This document shows positions 36,101-45,999 of a DNA stretch of 64,000 bases, piece after piece. The stretch comes from Symbiodinium natans (Eukaryota; Sar; Dinophyceae; Suessiales; Symbiodiniaceae). The stretch is taken from assembly GCA_905221605.1 (NCBI GenBank), contig CAJNDS010002590.1, positions 1,091,672 through 1,155,671 on the forward strand, written 5' to 3'. Within the stretch, counting starts at the first letter, position 1; every line of letters begins with the position of its first letter. The position numbers and the translations under genes are program-made. The notes below the pieces were generated by a model. It was not told where the DNA came from. It saw only the letters and a list, made by a program, of their open reading frames with translations, and ran no database searches.

Positions 36101-38486
36101 TGCCTCGTCTCCTCTTCTGCACAACCCTAAACCCTAAGCCCTAAACCCTTCAAAACGGCCCAACTGCTGACTTCGGGTCGGATCGGATGCTCCGTTGTCT
36201 TCTGGCCAATGGCCCTCCAGGTACCTCCAAGGCTCCAAAGCAGGCTCAGGGCTGCAGTTTCAGGGGCTGGATATACATCTTAATCCCCTCCCGTCTGATA
36301 TTAAACCCCCCTTACCCCCTAATACTTAAAATGCTCTAATGCAACTATGAATGTGTGGGTATGTAATATTGGGGGTTGTTTCGGATACGGATACGCAGAT
36401 GCGTTTTTGGCCCGGAAAATTGGCCGTCGACCAAAACAACACCGCGTTTGCCTTTTTGGCTTTCAGGCCTCAAGAAACGGATTTTTCGAGAAAAGTGCTG
36501 CAAAACCGCCGCGCTGTGAGTTGCTTAAGACAAGTAAGACATTCGAAAAATCCAGTAGGAGATTTCTCACGAAAGCTGCCCAATGCTCGCCCCTGGTGGT
36601 GCGTTCCCCATATAGCCAGGAGACTGGACCCAAGCCCCTCAACCCTGAGCAGTGTGCTGCTTACCCTGCCCTGCCAACAACCCTCGCTGGCGCCTGAGGC
36701 ATTCCTTGGATGACAGTGCGAACTTGCCGTGTCACAGCGCACCCGAGTTTTTCAGATTTTCGGGGGACCAGGCCCACTAAGCCCTTGGCACCTGAGTTCT
36801 TGAATCTTAGTTCGGAAGGCCCCCATCTTTTTCAGGTCCCTGGCCCTCTTGAATCTCAAGCTTTGCTAGCGAAGGCGATTTCAACTACCGGGCCTCCTAG
36901 GATCACATGGCCCAGAACGCCACCCTTGGCATGCCGCCGGGTTGCCTCCCAGTCCCGACTCTCCATCAGGCTTTGCGCAACAAGCAGCCTGAAGAGGGTT
37001 TAGGGTTTAGGGTTTAGGGTTTAGGGTTTAGGTGTGCCAGGCATTGGAGGCTAAGACCAAAGGCTCCACGAGGCTTCGGAAACCCACGCGGACTACTCCT
37101 GATTCAGGGGCACGCAAAGCCATACCTTGTTGGAGAAAGATATGTTTTGAGAGGCGCTGTTCACTTCAATGGGTTTGCGAGTATGGGGCATAGGAGCAAC
37201 CCGTTCATTGAGTTCATGCAACCTTGCTCCATTGTTGGTATGCTTTCAGAAAATAAATATATGGGGGTGTCCGCAATCAGGGGTACATTACTGGCGTCCT
37301 GAATATAAGGGGATCCCACTGTTTGCGGGGCTATTAAGGGGCCCTTTTCTTCGTAAACTCCCATGTCGACATCGGCACCAATTCAATTGAAGCAGCAGAA
37401 GATCCAGCAGCGCAGGCAAGCGTTCTGGAGATGAGGCATGGACCGATCGCGTGACCCCCCCCCCCCCCCCCCCCCCCCAGTTCCTGCAGCCCAGACGCTT
37501 CAGCCAGTGACTTCGTTCGGTAATGTCACTATACCTGCACACGGCTCTAGAGGGCAGAGCGCCTTTTTGGGTAAAGGTTCAGATCAAGGCTTACCCACAT
37601 GTACGACCCAGAAGAAAACCTGAATTTGGAACTGGAGGGTCCACGATAGGGCCCCTGTTCAGCCGGCAAATGGTTCCGCTTGAGCAACCTGGTCCCTGGT
37701 CCTACGTTGGCCACTACAATGGTCTTTCTCAGAGCCAGGAAACTTCTTCAGCAGGTGCAGCACGCGTCCTGATGCCCAGAAAGACGGGAATGATGCCATG
37801 CTCGTGCGATGGAATGGTTGGGGGGAGTAGATTGACACACAGAACGAATGATCGGACGCTAAAAGGTTGGCAACATAGGGGCGCAAGGCAATTGCGGCAA
37901 CCACTGCTGCCATCGGAGTGTCTGGTGAACAGGTTTAGGATGTGTGAAGGGGCGAGGCTGAAGCAACAAGCGTCTGTACTCGCGGTTCTTGAAGTAGCAC
38001 TCCGCCAGTGTGTAAATCTCTTCCTCACAGAGCAAGAACGATGACAATAACCGCAAGGCATCGAGTGCATTCGGCTCTCGGTAAGCTTTGGTCTTGCGGC
38101 GCCTTCGACAAAACTAAGTTCACGATCAACTGGCAACTTGAAAGAACAGTCTTGCTGCTCTCATAGCATCCTTCGGGCGAAGTTTTGAACATCCATAGAC
38201 TTGGAACATGTGCTAGGTTCTAGCATCTGCTTCTTCATCACGGATGTGGACTGAGAATGGAAGTGCCCGCAACGTACACGACAACGACTCCCAAAGGTCA
38301 AACTGTACCGGATGACCACCAGCCACTTTATCAGGGTCCCTAGGTTTATACGGGAGCCTGTGAGGAGCTAAAGCCTTCAAAGCAACAGTACATGCCAGTC
38401 TCCCTGGCCATGTAGCCCACGCCTGTTCTGCCCGCAGAGAGACCAGCTTGTCTGCGAAGAAGATGGCCGAGCCATAAAGGTGCCTC
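9139..38486 (-). CDS. CDC16: CDC16/APC6-like TPR subunit of the anaphase-promoting complex (split gene)
   Basis: This is a TPR scaffold subunit of the APC/C ubiquitin ligase. Exons found by family similarity and matching phases: 38486-38423 ([16 protein letters not shown]), 38023-37972 (IYTLAECYF), 36988-36946, 35932-35867 ([13 protein letters not shown]), 35357-35291 ([16 protein letters not shown]), 19978-19936 (tentative), 19200-19156 ([15 protein letters not shown]), 18892-18863 ([10 protein letters not shown]), 18194-about 18118 ([19 protein letters not shown]), 11964-11930 ([12 protein letters not shown]), 11629-11595 ([11 protein letters not shown]), 11263-11217 ([10 protein letters not shown]), 11159-11120 ([13 protein letters not shown]), 10847-10803, 10362-10336 (ETLHVNLGH), 9915-9838, 9417-9385 ([11 protein letters not shown]), 9321-9139 (stop). 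Weaker pieces lie near 20414, 12170-12128 and 10110. Blocks follow the order of plant and human APC6 without overlap. A few segments and the start codon are missing. Most donors are GC. Two PGAM genes sit in the central gap. Confidence 0.75.
12180..18115. other. large CDC16 intron(s); no other supported gene
   Basis: The APC6 segment between the AVAWF and FPGSQLP blocks needs at least one more exon. A weak [13 protein letters not shown] block at 12170-12128 fits the conserved FA-x-E-x-A region. A CT microsatellite lies at 15411-15434 and a C run at 15562-15577. A plus-strand frame at 17018-17275 has fair codon use but no known domain. Confidence 0.45.
15411..15434 (+). repeat. (TC)n microsatellite
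   Basis: Twelve TC dinucleotides in perfect tandem within a large intron. Confidence 0.95.
18420..18590 (+). CDS. weak plus-strand exon-like block
   Basis: After a TTGCAG acceptor, a plus-strand frame encodes [20 protein letters not shown] and then a basic stretch. Codon use is plausible, but the block lies antisense within the CDC16 gene and has no recognised family or partner exon. It may be chance. Confidence 0.2.
19793..19868. repeat. paired (TA)n runs around an A-rich centre
   Basis: Two TA runs flank an AAATAAATAAA-type centre and could fold as a hairpin. The element lies in CDC16 intronic sequence just beyond the duplicated unit. Confidence 0.8.
20575..26763 (-). CDS. PGAM: cofactor-dependent phosphoglycerate mutase, tandem copy A (complete, 16 exons)
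   Basis: This enzyme interconverts 3- and 2-phosphoglycerate in glycolysis. Exons: 26763-26717, 26469-26376, 26003-25958, 25656-25625, 25395-25323, 25198-25179, 25015-24941, 24749-24696, 24631-24590, 24381-24332, 24250-24200, 21651-21607, 21324-21291, 21171-21106, 20822-20778, 20583-20575. All junctions keep phase and give 260 residues. Family motifs: RHGESEWN (catalytic His12), [17 protein letters not shown] (Arg63), [13 protein letters not shown] (Glu90), [10 protein letters not shown] and AAHGNS (His185). An in-frame TAG precedes the ATG, which fixes the start. The final exon adds only VG before TGA, and I chose it because both copies share it. Donors are 9 GC, 3 GA and 3 GT. Intron 11 is 2548 nt and holds the 53-bp minisatellite. 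Confidence 0.92.
20602..20628 (-). repeat. telomere-like tract before the last PGAM-A exon
   Basis: Three to four TTTAGGG units on the plus strand end about 18 nt from the acceptor of exon 16. PGAM copy B has no such tract at the same place, so it arose or was lost after duplication. Confidence 0.9.
22070..22400. repeat. CATCA-rich and homopolymer sequence in PGAM-A intron 11
   Basis: AACATCA/CATCATC motifs (22080-22135) precede a C run (22339-22349) and G-rich sequence (22363-22397). This is low-complexity intron with no coding signal. Confidence 0.5.
22470..23440 (+). repeat. 53-bp minisatellite array
   Basis: About 16-18 units. Successive cores start 53 nt apart in the first part (22520, 22573, 22626, 22679). 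Each unit carries the core GCATCATGAGCATCAGCTGG, then AGGTGTCTTGGCCCGAGCGAGCAA-like sequence. Later units are shortened and diverged, and one CG run (23354-23370) interrupts them. The array lies wholly within intron 11 of PGAM copy A. Open frames across it are repeat artefacts. Confidence 0.92.
23590..23930 (+). repeat. degenerate AATCATC/CATCAT-rich block
   Basis: About 340 nt dominated by CATCA, AATCATC and GAAAATCATC words without a fixed period. It directly follows the minisatellite and may be its decayed relative or an independent simple-sequence expansion. Confidence 0.7.
27095..27140 (-). pseudogene. degenerate copy of a putative CDC16 exon
   Basis: This corresponds to 19978-19936 of copy A, which reads [14 protein letters not shown] after CAG|GA and ends at a GTGAGC donor. 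Here an extra TGG codon is present and the donor position reads ATGAAC. The assignment of the copy A block to CDC16 (the WLSSFYSCLIKKY region of plant APC6) is itself tentative. Confidence 0.45.
27732..31196 (-). CDS. PGAM: cofactor-dependent phosphoglycerate mutase, tandem copy B (complete, 16 exons)
   Basis: Same enzyme as the copy at 20.6-26.8 kb. Exons: 31196-31150, 30906-30813, 30582-30537, 30291-30260, 29972-29900, 29771-29752 (20 nt), 29619-29545, 29432-29379, 29314-29273, 29063-29014, 28932-28882, 28648-28604, 28326-28293, 28185-28120, 27842-27798, 27740-27732. Phases agree throughout and both catalytic histidines and Glu90 are present. Compared with copy A I count seven third-position differences (exons 3, 6, 7 twice, 8, 9, 15), all synonymous. 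That argues that both copies are functional. The donor types are the same, and 14 of 15 acceptors are AG|G. An upstream in-frame TAG supports the start. Spliced-leader addition at an upstream AG is likely from dinoflagellate biology but is not shown by the sequence. Confidence 0.93.
31326..34760. other. CDC16 intronic sequence; no supported gene
   Basis: Mixed unique sequence with degenerate TTTATAGG motifs (31735-31755) and one TTTAGGG (32487-32500). Short minus-strand frames near 33190 and 33480-33540 have fair codon use but no recognised domain. Confidence 0.35.
34840..35144 (-). CDS. candidate exon block, unrecognised protein
   Basis: A 127-codon minus-strand frame runs through this stretch. 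It includes [20 protein letters not shown] and later [20 protein letters not shown], with codon use like real exons. It lies in the CDC16 gap between the GYCHEAL exon and PGAM-B, but matches no APC6 segment I know. It could be another nested gene or chance. Confidence 0.3.
36124..36149 (+). repeat. interstitial CCCTAAA tract
   Basis: About four units with CCCTAAG variants, in a CDC16 intron between the exons at 36946 and 35932. Confidence 0.85.
36995..37033 (-). repeat. telomere-like tract abutting a CDC16 splice acceptor
   Basis: Five TTTAGGG units on the plus strand. On the coding strand CCCTAAA repeats run to about 6 nt before the CTTCAG acceptor of the exon that starts at 36988, so the tract occupies the place of the polypyrimidine tract. 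Confidence 0.9.
37455..37478 (+). repeat. poly-C run
   Basis: Twenty-four consecutive C, in a CDC16 intron. Confidence 0.95.
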
Positions 38487-38489
38487 CTT

Positions 38490-39525
38490 GCAGAGTTCGG
38501 CATGTTTTGGGCACCTCAACCCCTTTATCGTGACATCAAGTACCTAGAGCTCCCACACCCATACCTTCCGAAAACAGCGGAGGTTTTCTCAACGCGTCAT
38601 GCCACACTCCCACGAAACTCAGAGGCCAAGCAATCCCCACATTCCCCGGGTTTGGGAGAGTCGAGGCCGAGTCTCTGAAAGGCATCCTGGGCCAGCACCT
38701 TCAGTGGAATTAATTGAGGGAGCACTTACTGAAGGGCTTTCATATATGATTCGCTTTTTCAGAATTCTCAAAGACTTCGATCTACAATTGGGGGGCACTT
38801 GTGCAAGACAGGATTGCCACCAAGATGGCACAAACATGTGTGCAAAGTTGGTGGGTTCTTGGGTGCAAGGTGCCTTGAGTCGGTTGCAGATGCCATCGAT
38901 TGCAGGCTGTTCATAGGTGACGCCCATGCTCACAGTGATGTGTGGAGGTGCTTGCAAGTGTTTGCTTGCGGTTGCTGCGTGCGCTTCAATAATCAGGGCG
39001 GTGGGTACGGCTCTCCCCTTCTTTGAACCTTAGCCCTTGTAAGACTCTGACAAGCTATCAAACACTGGCTCATGGCGGAACTGAATTTCAACCTGCAGTG
39101 AATTACCTATAGAACGCTCCTCACACAACGGGTGTGCTGAGGAGGCCAAGTTATGGGCACGCTCTCGTAGGCTTTTTGTTGAGCCCTTTTTTCATCAGCT
39201 GATGCTCGAGACAGAAGACGGCGACGAAAATCTGGAGATCGTGCTATTGCTGAAAGCTAAACGTGAGATCCTGGCAAGGGTACATTGATGTACATTGCAG
39301 AGGTAAGGGCACATCGAACTCTATTGGAGCACGCAAGCGCTCAGATGCAAGCAAAGTGATGCACGTTTACAGAATCCCTTTGTCCACCTTCACACCACTG
39401 GCGAAGGCATGCATTGCAAGTGCGGAACTCGAAGAAAACCCTGCGACTTCAACGACAGAGACCAACCCCCTCAACGAGCCTCTTAACTTCAAAACACCTA
39501 CAAGCCCAAAGCACACAACTGTCAG
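38490..39525. other. expected 5' end of CDC16; no further exon recognised
   Basis: The first recognised CDC16 exon reads through upstream to an ATG at about 38503 (MPNSA), which could be a start. Family members have about 10-15 residues before the HLY motif, so the ATG is plausible but unproven. Confidence 0.35.
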
Positions 39526-39728
39526 GCTACCATGGCAAACTCTGGATTGCAGCTGCAGCGGCTCTAGCGCTAGGCTTGGTGTTTCGAGCCACCCGCTCCC
39601 GCAAAATAGTCGAGGCTGTTCATGCAGGGCTTCGGGGTTTTGTAGGAATTCGTCTGAATCTAGCTTATAGTTTGTATCTGATTGAAGTAACGATGTTAAA
39701 CTTCAGCATAAGCCGCAAGGCCGCATGA
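39526..39728 (+). CDS. candidate exon with one transmembrane helix, unrecognised protein
   Basis: After a CTGTCAG|G acceptor, the plus-strand frame encodes GYHGKLWIAAAAALALGLVF, a clear hydrophobic helix, followed by a basic RATRSRK stop-transfer stretch and an amphipathic tail. It ends at TGA 39726-39728. The preceding segment (39414-39525) is coding-like in another frame (ELEENPATSTTETNPLNEPL), which would fit an upstream exon. This is a plus-strand gene upstream of and divergent from CDC16. No family was recognised. Confidence 0.4.
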
Positions 39729-40217
39729 AAAAGAACGCCGTAACCGGGTAACCCTGGACACGAGCAACCAAGGAGACCGGAGGCCAGAACCTGAAGCGGA
39801 GTGGATGGATGCAGCGGAGCTCCTGGGACATCTGGGCCTGAGTGCACTCTCTCCATGGCCGGATATCCCATTCAAGCCTTCTGTTTTGGGTTATTCTCCC
39901 GGTCACACGTTACTCAACCCTTCTCTTAAGACTTAAGAAGAAGACGCACTTTGCTTCTGCCAGCTCTCAAGTCTTCTCCTGCCGAGCGGCCCGGAACTAC
40001 GAGGTTCTCCCGCCTGCACAGCAACTTATAGCTTCCATCTTTATTAAGGCCGGGCACACAAACCGCAACTTACGGCACTCTGAAGGATGCCAGCGATCCC
40101 AAGCTGTCCAGAAAACGTCACTCCCAGAGTCTAACCAAAACGCAGAAGGCACGTCACATTCCACACAGGAACGAAATCGTCAGTGTCGGGACCTGATCCT
40201 CCGATGCTCTCGGCACT

Positions 40218-40752
40218 TCAACCGTCCCCGTTCCTGCAGTCCCAAGACAAGACCCGCAGCATTCGGGACGAAGCCGATGCCTGAGCTTCGCCAGGAGCGG
40301 CCCATCTCCAAGCTGGCTCGCCTGGGGCCAGGGTTTGAAAGGCACCTTGAGGCAATGGCTTGAAACTGCACAAGGCTAGAAGGGGCTTGCTTGTTGGACA
40401 AGGTTGCGGCAAGCTTGCCAAACAGCATTTGCCCAAGGCGGCGGCAACACGCACAACGAATCGCTGCATCTGCGGGTCGTACGACTCCACCTGGCCCCAC
40501 CTCAGGCACTCGATGTGCGGAGCTCTGAAGCTCGGATTGCGGGGGGGGGCACGGGGGGGTGTGGTCGGGCGCCTTCTGAAACGTGCATCTCGCACCTTTG
40601 TTCGGATCAGAAAGCCCTCCCGGTTGCCAGCGGATAAACGCCGAATTAGGTCCCGGCTGTCCATTGAACTCCGGCGACCGGATGAGGTCGATGATGATAA
40701 CCATGCGACCAATCAACTTGTGCCCCTCCTCCTTCACACAAGTAGGGCTTGA
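40218..40752 (-). CDS. candidate gene with a dinoflagellate PELNG-type small domain
   Basis: Minus-strand blocks encode GRMVIIIDLIRSPEFNGQPG (about 40709-40650), then LRWGQVESYDPQMQRFVVRV (about 40510-40450), then QLGDGPLLAKLRHRLRPECC (about 40315-40240). Together they resemble a short SH3-like domain common in dinoflagellate proteins (hydrophobic-L-x-x-PELNG, then YDP-x-x-x-RF-x-V, then LRPE). That likeness is from memory of such proteins and was not searched. Exact junctions are unresolved and a full gene was not built. Confidence 0.45.
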
Positions 40753-41234
40753 CTGTGAGACTTGCCGGGCAATAAAGAAACGTGCACTTGACCCCCAGCT
40801 ACACAAATAGGTCTTCTGGGATTTCCGAACTCTGAGCAGATCGAGTGTCGTGTTCCGGTGCCCTGGGTCGGCACGAACTCGATGGACAGAGTCAGCTGTT
40901 CGGGTCCCCGTCCTCCGCCAGTCCCGGCAGAAGCGTCTCTGGCCTTAGGCTCGCAAAGCTGCCCGCCAGTGTCCGGTACGTTGCAATGTCCACAAAATAT
41001 CCTTGCCAGTCGCAAGCAATTACTCATCGTCATTTTCCTGCTTTGTCCTGAGCCTGATCCCCTAATATGCACATCTGACATGTCAGAAACTACAATAGCC
41101 AGGACCAAATTTACAGCTCACAGTTATTTACATCTTGGCTGCGCTAATAAGCCCCATGCTGCCCCCCCCCCACCAGACGCTCTCACTCTCACCTCAAAAG
41201 TTAGCGGCAGTTTGCGAAACCCTTAAACAAAAAC

Positions 41235-41255
41235 TTGAGCCAAGTGGCGACGCCG
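41235..41255 (-). other. possible relict of the dinoflagellate spliced leader
   Basis: On the minus strand the sequence reads GGCGTCGCCACTTGGCTCAAG. It ends exactly like the dinoflagellate spliced leader (TTGGCTCAAG) and matches most of the preceding GTAGCCATT with one gap and two mismatches. Relict leaders mark genes re-inserted from mRNA in dinoflagellates. Candidate exons on the same strand follow at 40.75 kb. A chance match is possible. Confidence 0.3.
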
Positions 41256-41399
41256 TCGAGGGCGAGAGCCGGTCTGGCAGGAATTGTTCACTACTTCCGA
41301 GAGCTTCCTAGGGTTACCCTTTCACAGTCAAAGGTTATCTACTCCGCTCGGTTTGGGGGGTGTTCAGGTTAGTCATGTGGCATTTCCCGCTAACTTTCG

Positions 41400-43162
41400 C
41401 TCTCCCTTCCTTCGTGCTCACGGCTCGAAACGCAACACTCCACACCAACGTGCCGACTGTTCCTGGAGGCCATGAACCTTCCCCGTTCATCCCCCCCAAG
41501 CACTGACGGCCCCACCTGATGCCCTGGAAGAGGGCTCCGGCGACATGGAGGAGCGCACGAAAGCCTCATCCACCCCAGTGTCCAGCTCTGGGCTTTGGGA
41601 CGGGGGAGTCGGCAGTGGGTTAAGGGCTGGAGAGAACCTTCTTGGAGTGAGACTTTAACTTTAAGTGACTCACTTTGGGCACAGGTTTCCACCACCGCAA
41701 AGGCAAACTCGATGCGCCTCGGCATGGTCCTTGCCTTGGAAACCTGCCAGAGCAGCACCAAAGCAGCACTCCACCAGAGGCACTGCCAGATGAAGGACCC
41801 AGCTTGTTCGCCAAACCCTTCACATGAACTGAACACCCCCTGGAATGTCGCAGACTGTCTCCAAACTCTCCTACAACTTCTTCCAGTTGCAACATTACAT
41901 ATCGGCGCGCCTGCGCAGCCCGCGGGTTCTGACATGTCCTGCAGGTGCTCCGGTTCACTTCATGAACGCGCAAGACTCTGTGGGCACCTCCTGGCCGGCT
42001 GCTTCGGCTGCAGCTTGCTGCCTGAGGTGAAGAACGCGCAGGATTTGGGGTTCCGAACCGTGCCCGAAGACCCAAGGTCTGAACACGCAACTGCCCCTAC
42101 GATGTGCCAGGTGCTTCCGAAACCTGCAGTCCTAAGCCCCGAAACTCCACCTGCTACCGTCATTACGAGATGAAAGAGCTTTCGATAACTTTCTTTCAGG
42201 GGAGGAGACGCATCCTTTCTGTATTGGGGACAAGCCTTCCTCCTGCCTGGACGCCCCATGAGGCGTGAAGCGCCCTGAGCCCACCATCCCAAGCCCCGGC
42301 CTGGCGAGCGCCGCCAGCTTTCGATGCCTTCGGCTTTTCTTTTTTCTTTGGAGGAGACGAGAATAGCAGTACTACTACTGACAAGCATCCAGCATTTGCC
42401 CTCCATATACACTTTGGGTGTGCGAGACAAGGCCGGCCCTTGCCCTTGGACCTGGTCATCTGCTGGCAGATTGGGGTTAGGGGAGGAGGGCCGGGGCTCT
42501 GGCAATCCTCAACCCATGTGGGAGCTTCTCTTTACGGCCCCCCCGCAACGCGCAATCACCATCATTGCAGGCCAAGGGTTTGGTTGGGCATGTTGGGGTA
42601 TGTTGGGGTATGTTGGGGCATTCGTGGCGGCCTGAGCACGTACAAACGTCCCCTTGCCGCCTACAACACATGGACCCAGCCTTGCCCTTCGGCCACCCCG
42701 GCGAGTAGGCTTCCGCCGCCCGCTATCAGGGCTGGCGGTGCTGGGGCCCTGGCATGTGATGGCAAAACACAGTAGATCCCTTTCTTGGTGAGGCATGTGC
42801 TCTTGGCATGCAGCCCTGTATGCCCTTGCCTCAGAAGCCTCAACAAAACAAAGAACGTCAGCGTGCACTGCTGTCATCTGGGTGTGAGAGCCACCTCTGC
42901 TTCACTGTCGTCATCACCACTTTCCTCGGCCTCGGGGTTTGAGGGAATAGGGAATACAATACAGGATGCTCTACTATGGCGTTACTATGGGCTGCCAGTC
43001 TCTGGGGCTGCGATCTGACACTTCAGATGATTTGTCAATGCTTCCATGTGCGACGGCGCCACGCAAAAGCAACCATTCAGGTGATTTCTCTGGGAGCACC
43101 GCTGGACGATTGCCGGAGCCTGGGCCGCTGAAGCCGTTGGCGTCTTCTGCACCGTCTAACAA
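41400..43162 (-). CDS. cluster of candidate exons, unrecognised protein(s)
   Basis: Several minus-strand blocks look coding: 43162-42990 (DGAEDANGFSGPGSGNRPAV onwards), about 42945-42890 (acidic PEAEESGDDDSEAEV), about 42360-42300 (basic PPKKKEKPKASKAGGARQ), about 41735-41682 (MPRRIEFAFAVVETCAQ, followed by a GTGAGT donor) and about 41475-41415 (VHGLQEQSARWCGVLRFEP, stop). The charge pattern suggests a nuclear protein. I cannot show the blocks are one gene, and alternative frames on the plus strand around 43020-43130 are also plausible. Confidence 0.3.
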
Positions 43163-43624
43163 CGCATAGGCGGCCCAACCCCGCCCTTTCCAGCAGCCAG
43201 GCTTCGTCCCAGAACATCAGGCGAGCCCTTGCTACAACTATGACCTCTGAAGGTTTAACGGTGGCTGGGCAAGCACCCAACAGTGAAAGCATCCAGAGTG
43301 TGTAGCAGCCCGTATGCCAAAGTCTAAAGCAAGAACACCAGATTCACAGCCCGGCAACTTCCGAAAACGGTTGTGCAGTTTCAGCCCTTGAGTATACTAG
43401 TATCTCGATCTGCCAGAACAATCGAGCTTCCGTCCTCCCCAGTAAGTCTTACATTGAACAGTTGTTGAACATCTACAAACCGCTGACCGCCAGGTGCATT
43501 TCTCAACGTGCGTCGCGCGTCTTCCTTCTGCATCTGCTTCCTTAGCACGGAGACTGCATGAAGTCTGACGTCTCACGCTGCTACGGAAGGTAGCAAATCT
43601 AGTTTCAACCTGAGCGAACAACCC

Positions 43625-43965
43625 CAGGAAAACACACACACACACACACTGACACTGATGTATCGAATGCTCTCGTCGAAGGTTCACGGTACTGCAGCTT
43701 CGTCAAGTAAATGTAGAGTACAGGGTCAACCCATCAGGCTCACTGCTAACGCAAATGCTGACGAGACTGATTGCCGCAACGGCGCAATGCCCCCTAAGTT
43801 TCGTAAATGTTTCTGCAATGCTCGGTGGCCTGTACGGCCATGCATAACAGCAGCCAGGTACTCAGCACACAATGAAATGCAATCCCATCCCCTGTCGGAA
43901 AGATTCGGCATGACCCGCTGCAGAGCGGGACGCGCACACACACACACACACACAAAAAAAACAAA
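43625..43965. repeat. two (CA)n microsatellites
   Basis: CA runs at about 43631-43647 and 43936-43953, with no coding signal between them that I can support. Confidence 0.85.
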
Positions 43966-44290
43966 CACGAACAAGGGCTCTGTGTGTACCCTTGAAGTTC
44001 GGCTGTTTCGCAGTAAACGAACGACACGAGGCGCACGAACCCAGAAACCACCAGCAGAGCATCAAACAGTCGCACATCCCATGTGGAACAAAGCTAATGC
44101 GATGCAGTCTGCTTCTCCCCCCGCCTCCCAGCTTTGTTTGTCTCCCCTCTCGATGTTAGTATTCTGCTGGAGGTTCCCACCTCTGAAGTTCGATTTCGGG
44201 GCGCGGTAAGGGCATTTCGTGAGGCGATGGAGCGCAAAGGCACATCCTCGTCAGGTCCTAATTCATCTGTTACCTCCTTTCGTGCTGCAG

Positions 44291-44430
44291 GCATGGCTTG
44301 TGAAGGACAGGAGAGGGATCTTCGAATGCTTGCAGAGTTGTGCATTCAGCTACCAGTACCTTACAGGCAGGCGAGACATTCTCTGCCCCTTCGGCCGAAT
44401 TCAGACGAAGTTTCGGATGGCCGCAAGGGG
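44291..44430 (+). CDS. candidate exon, unrecognised protein
   Basis: After a CTGCAG|G acceptor a plus-strand frame encodes VKDRRGIFECLQSCAFSYQY and continues LTGRRDILCPFGRIQTKFR. Amino-acid makeup is protein-like. A block upstream (about 44200-44270, AFREAMERKGTSSSG) could precede it. No family was recognised and the 3' boundary is unclear. Confidence 0.3.
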
Positions 44431-45417
44431 AGCAGATCGTCCCAGGGTCGGAGCTCATGGTCTGCTGCATGCAGCCAGTACCTGGACATGAGCGTCGATT
44501 GGGGAATGTGTATCCCCTATTGAATCAAAACCTAAGTCAATGCAAAAAGGGGCTGCTGAGTGTACGGAGGGTGGGGGCGGTGGTGCGAAATCTTGTTCGA
44601 AGCTTCAGCGGGTAACCCAAAAACTCAACTGCATAGAGCCCCTCGCAGCCCAGTTGCTCCTGAGATCTGCCTGACTCCTGGTTGCTTGGACCTGGCAGAG
44701 TTTAGTTCCCTGTTCTTTTTTGCTGCCCGCATCGGTTGTTTTTTTGGGGGGCTTTTGGGGGTTCAGTCTATTATTGGCGCGCGCTGCTCAAAGCGACTGA
44801 ACTCGACTCTCAACCTGCCCTGTGGCTCGTTGCTCAACATCTCAGCCAGATGGAATGAACCAAGTAACTGGCGATGCCTGAAGAGTGCCCAAGTCTAACT
44901 GCAAGGCACGGCGTTACAGTACGAGTTTGAGACTTTAGGCTTCCGCTCTAATTAGGATCTTTTGTCGAGGCGACGCTCTGTTGTTGCAAGTTGAAGACGC
45001 TTGTTACTCGGATGTTGGGAGCCTTGTTAAACGCTTGAAAGTGCACGATCTTGCAGTGGTCTTCATCGTTCGTGCGAGCTCCCCAAGCACTGTCTGAAAT
45101 TAACCTCGCAAAGAGGCGCCACAGCATGGTCTGCTTTTGGCAGCTGCAAAGCAGGCACCCTCATAGGTTGGAGGCTCAGCTCGGCACGAGACCTCCTGAG
45201 ACCTGGGGCCACGGCGCAAGCCCCGCAGCGACGGCAGAAGATCTTCCGGGAGACGGGTGGCCGCATCCTTGCGCTGCAAGTGCTGAGTTTTTGGGCTTTC
45301 GCTAGCTTCAAGCCATGCGACCTTACTTAAACCTCCAGTATATACACTTCGACCCCAGAAACCTCGAAAATTAAGCCATGACAAACGGCCGAATCTGCGG
45401 AAGGTGCCTGCATCAGA

Positions 45418-45990
45418 TCAGAACCACCAACCCAGAAAATCCCAGGCTGCTTCCTTTGGCGAGCCATCGAGATCGAAGAAAGCCAGGTGATAGCGATGCA
45501 GAAAATTGCGCGGGCACCTGGCACAATTCTTGCTGCGAACTACCAGGGGCCTGATATGAATCTCAAAGGTTACATTCGGGATTATGAGTTCCTCAACCCT
45601 CTCACTCTTGCTCCAGCCCTCCATTTCTATGAGGCTCTCAGCTGAGACGTTCCGGTCTTCACAGATGTTGTCGCTGGGGCCCAGGCCATTGTCTATCTTG
45701 TTGAAAGACTTCTGCGGGTGTATACTTGCCATCGCAGACCTCAACGAAGGGGTTTGGCAAACGAACCCCTTACCATGAGGCCAGCCCCATCGTCTACGAC
45801 CTGAGGAAGCTTCCCAAGCAGCCTACGAAACACAGCCAAAACTGTTTCTCGCCGTTCCAACTGAGATTCCCTTTCTGGAAAATTCTGATGGAGCACCGGA
45901 GGCTGAACGAGGCTTACGGAGATTGAAGGCTGCTTTGAAGAAACTCGAGGTACGGCCCACATGCTTCCGTAAAGTGCGGTCTCACGGAGG
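45418..45990 (-). CDS. candidate two-exon gene segment, unrecognised protein
   Basis: An upstream block ending at 45774 encodes ERRETVLAVFRRLLGKLPQV then VDDGAGLM, and stops at a canonical GTAAGG donor. A downstream block within 45744-45418 is a 108-codon frame. It includes SERVEELIIPNVTFEIHIRP and ends FLHRYHLAFFDLDGSPKEAA with a WDFLGWWF tail before TGA. A shorter piece of related sequence (GWDFLGWLF) lies near 32250 on the same strand. I do not recognise a domain. Confidence 0.38.
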
Positions 45991-45999
45991 AGCTGGGGC

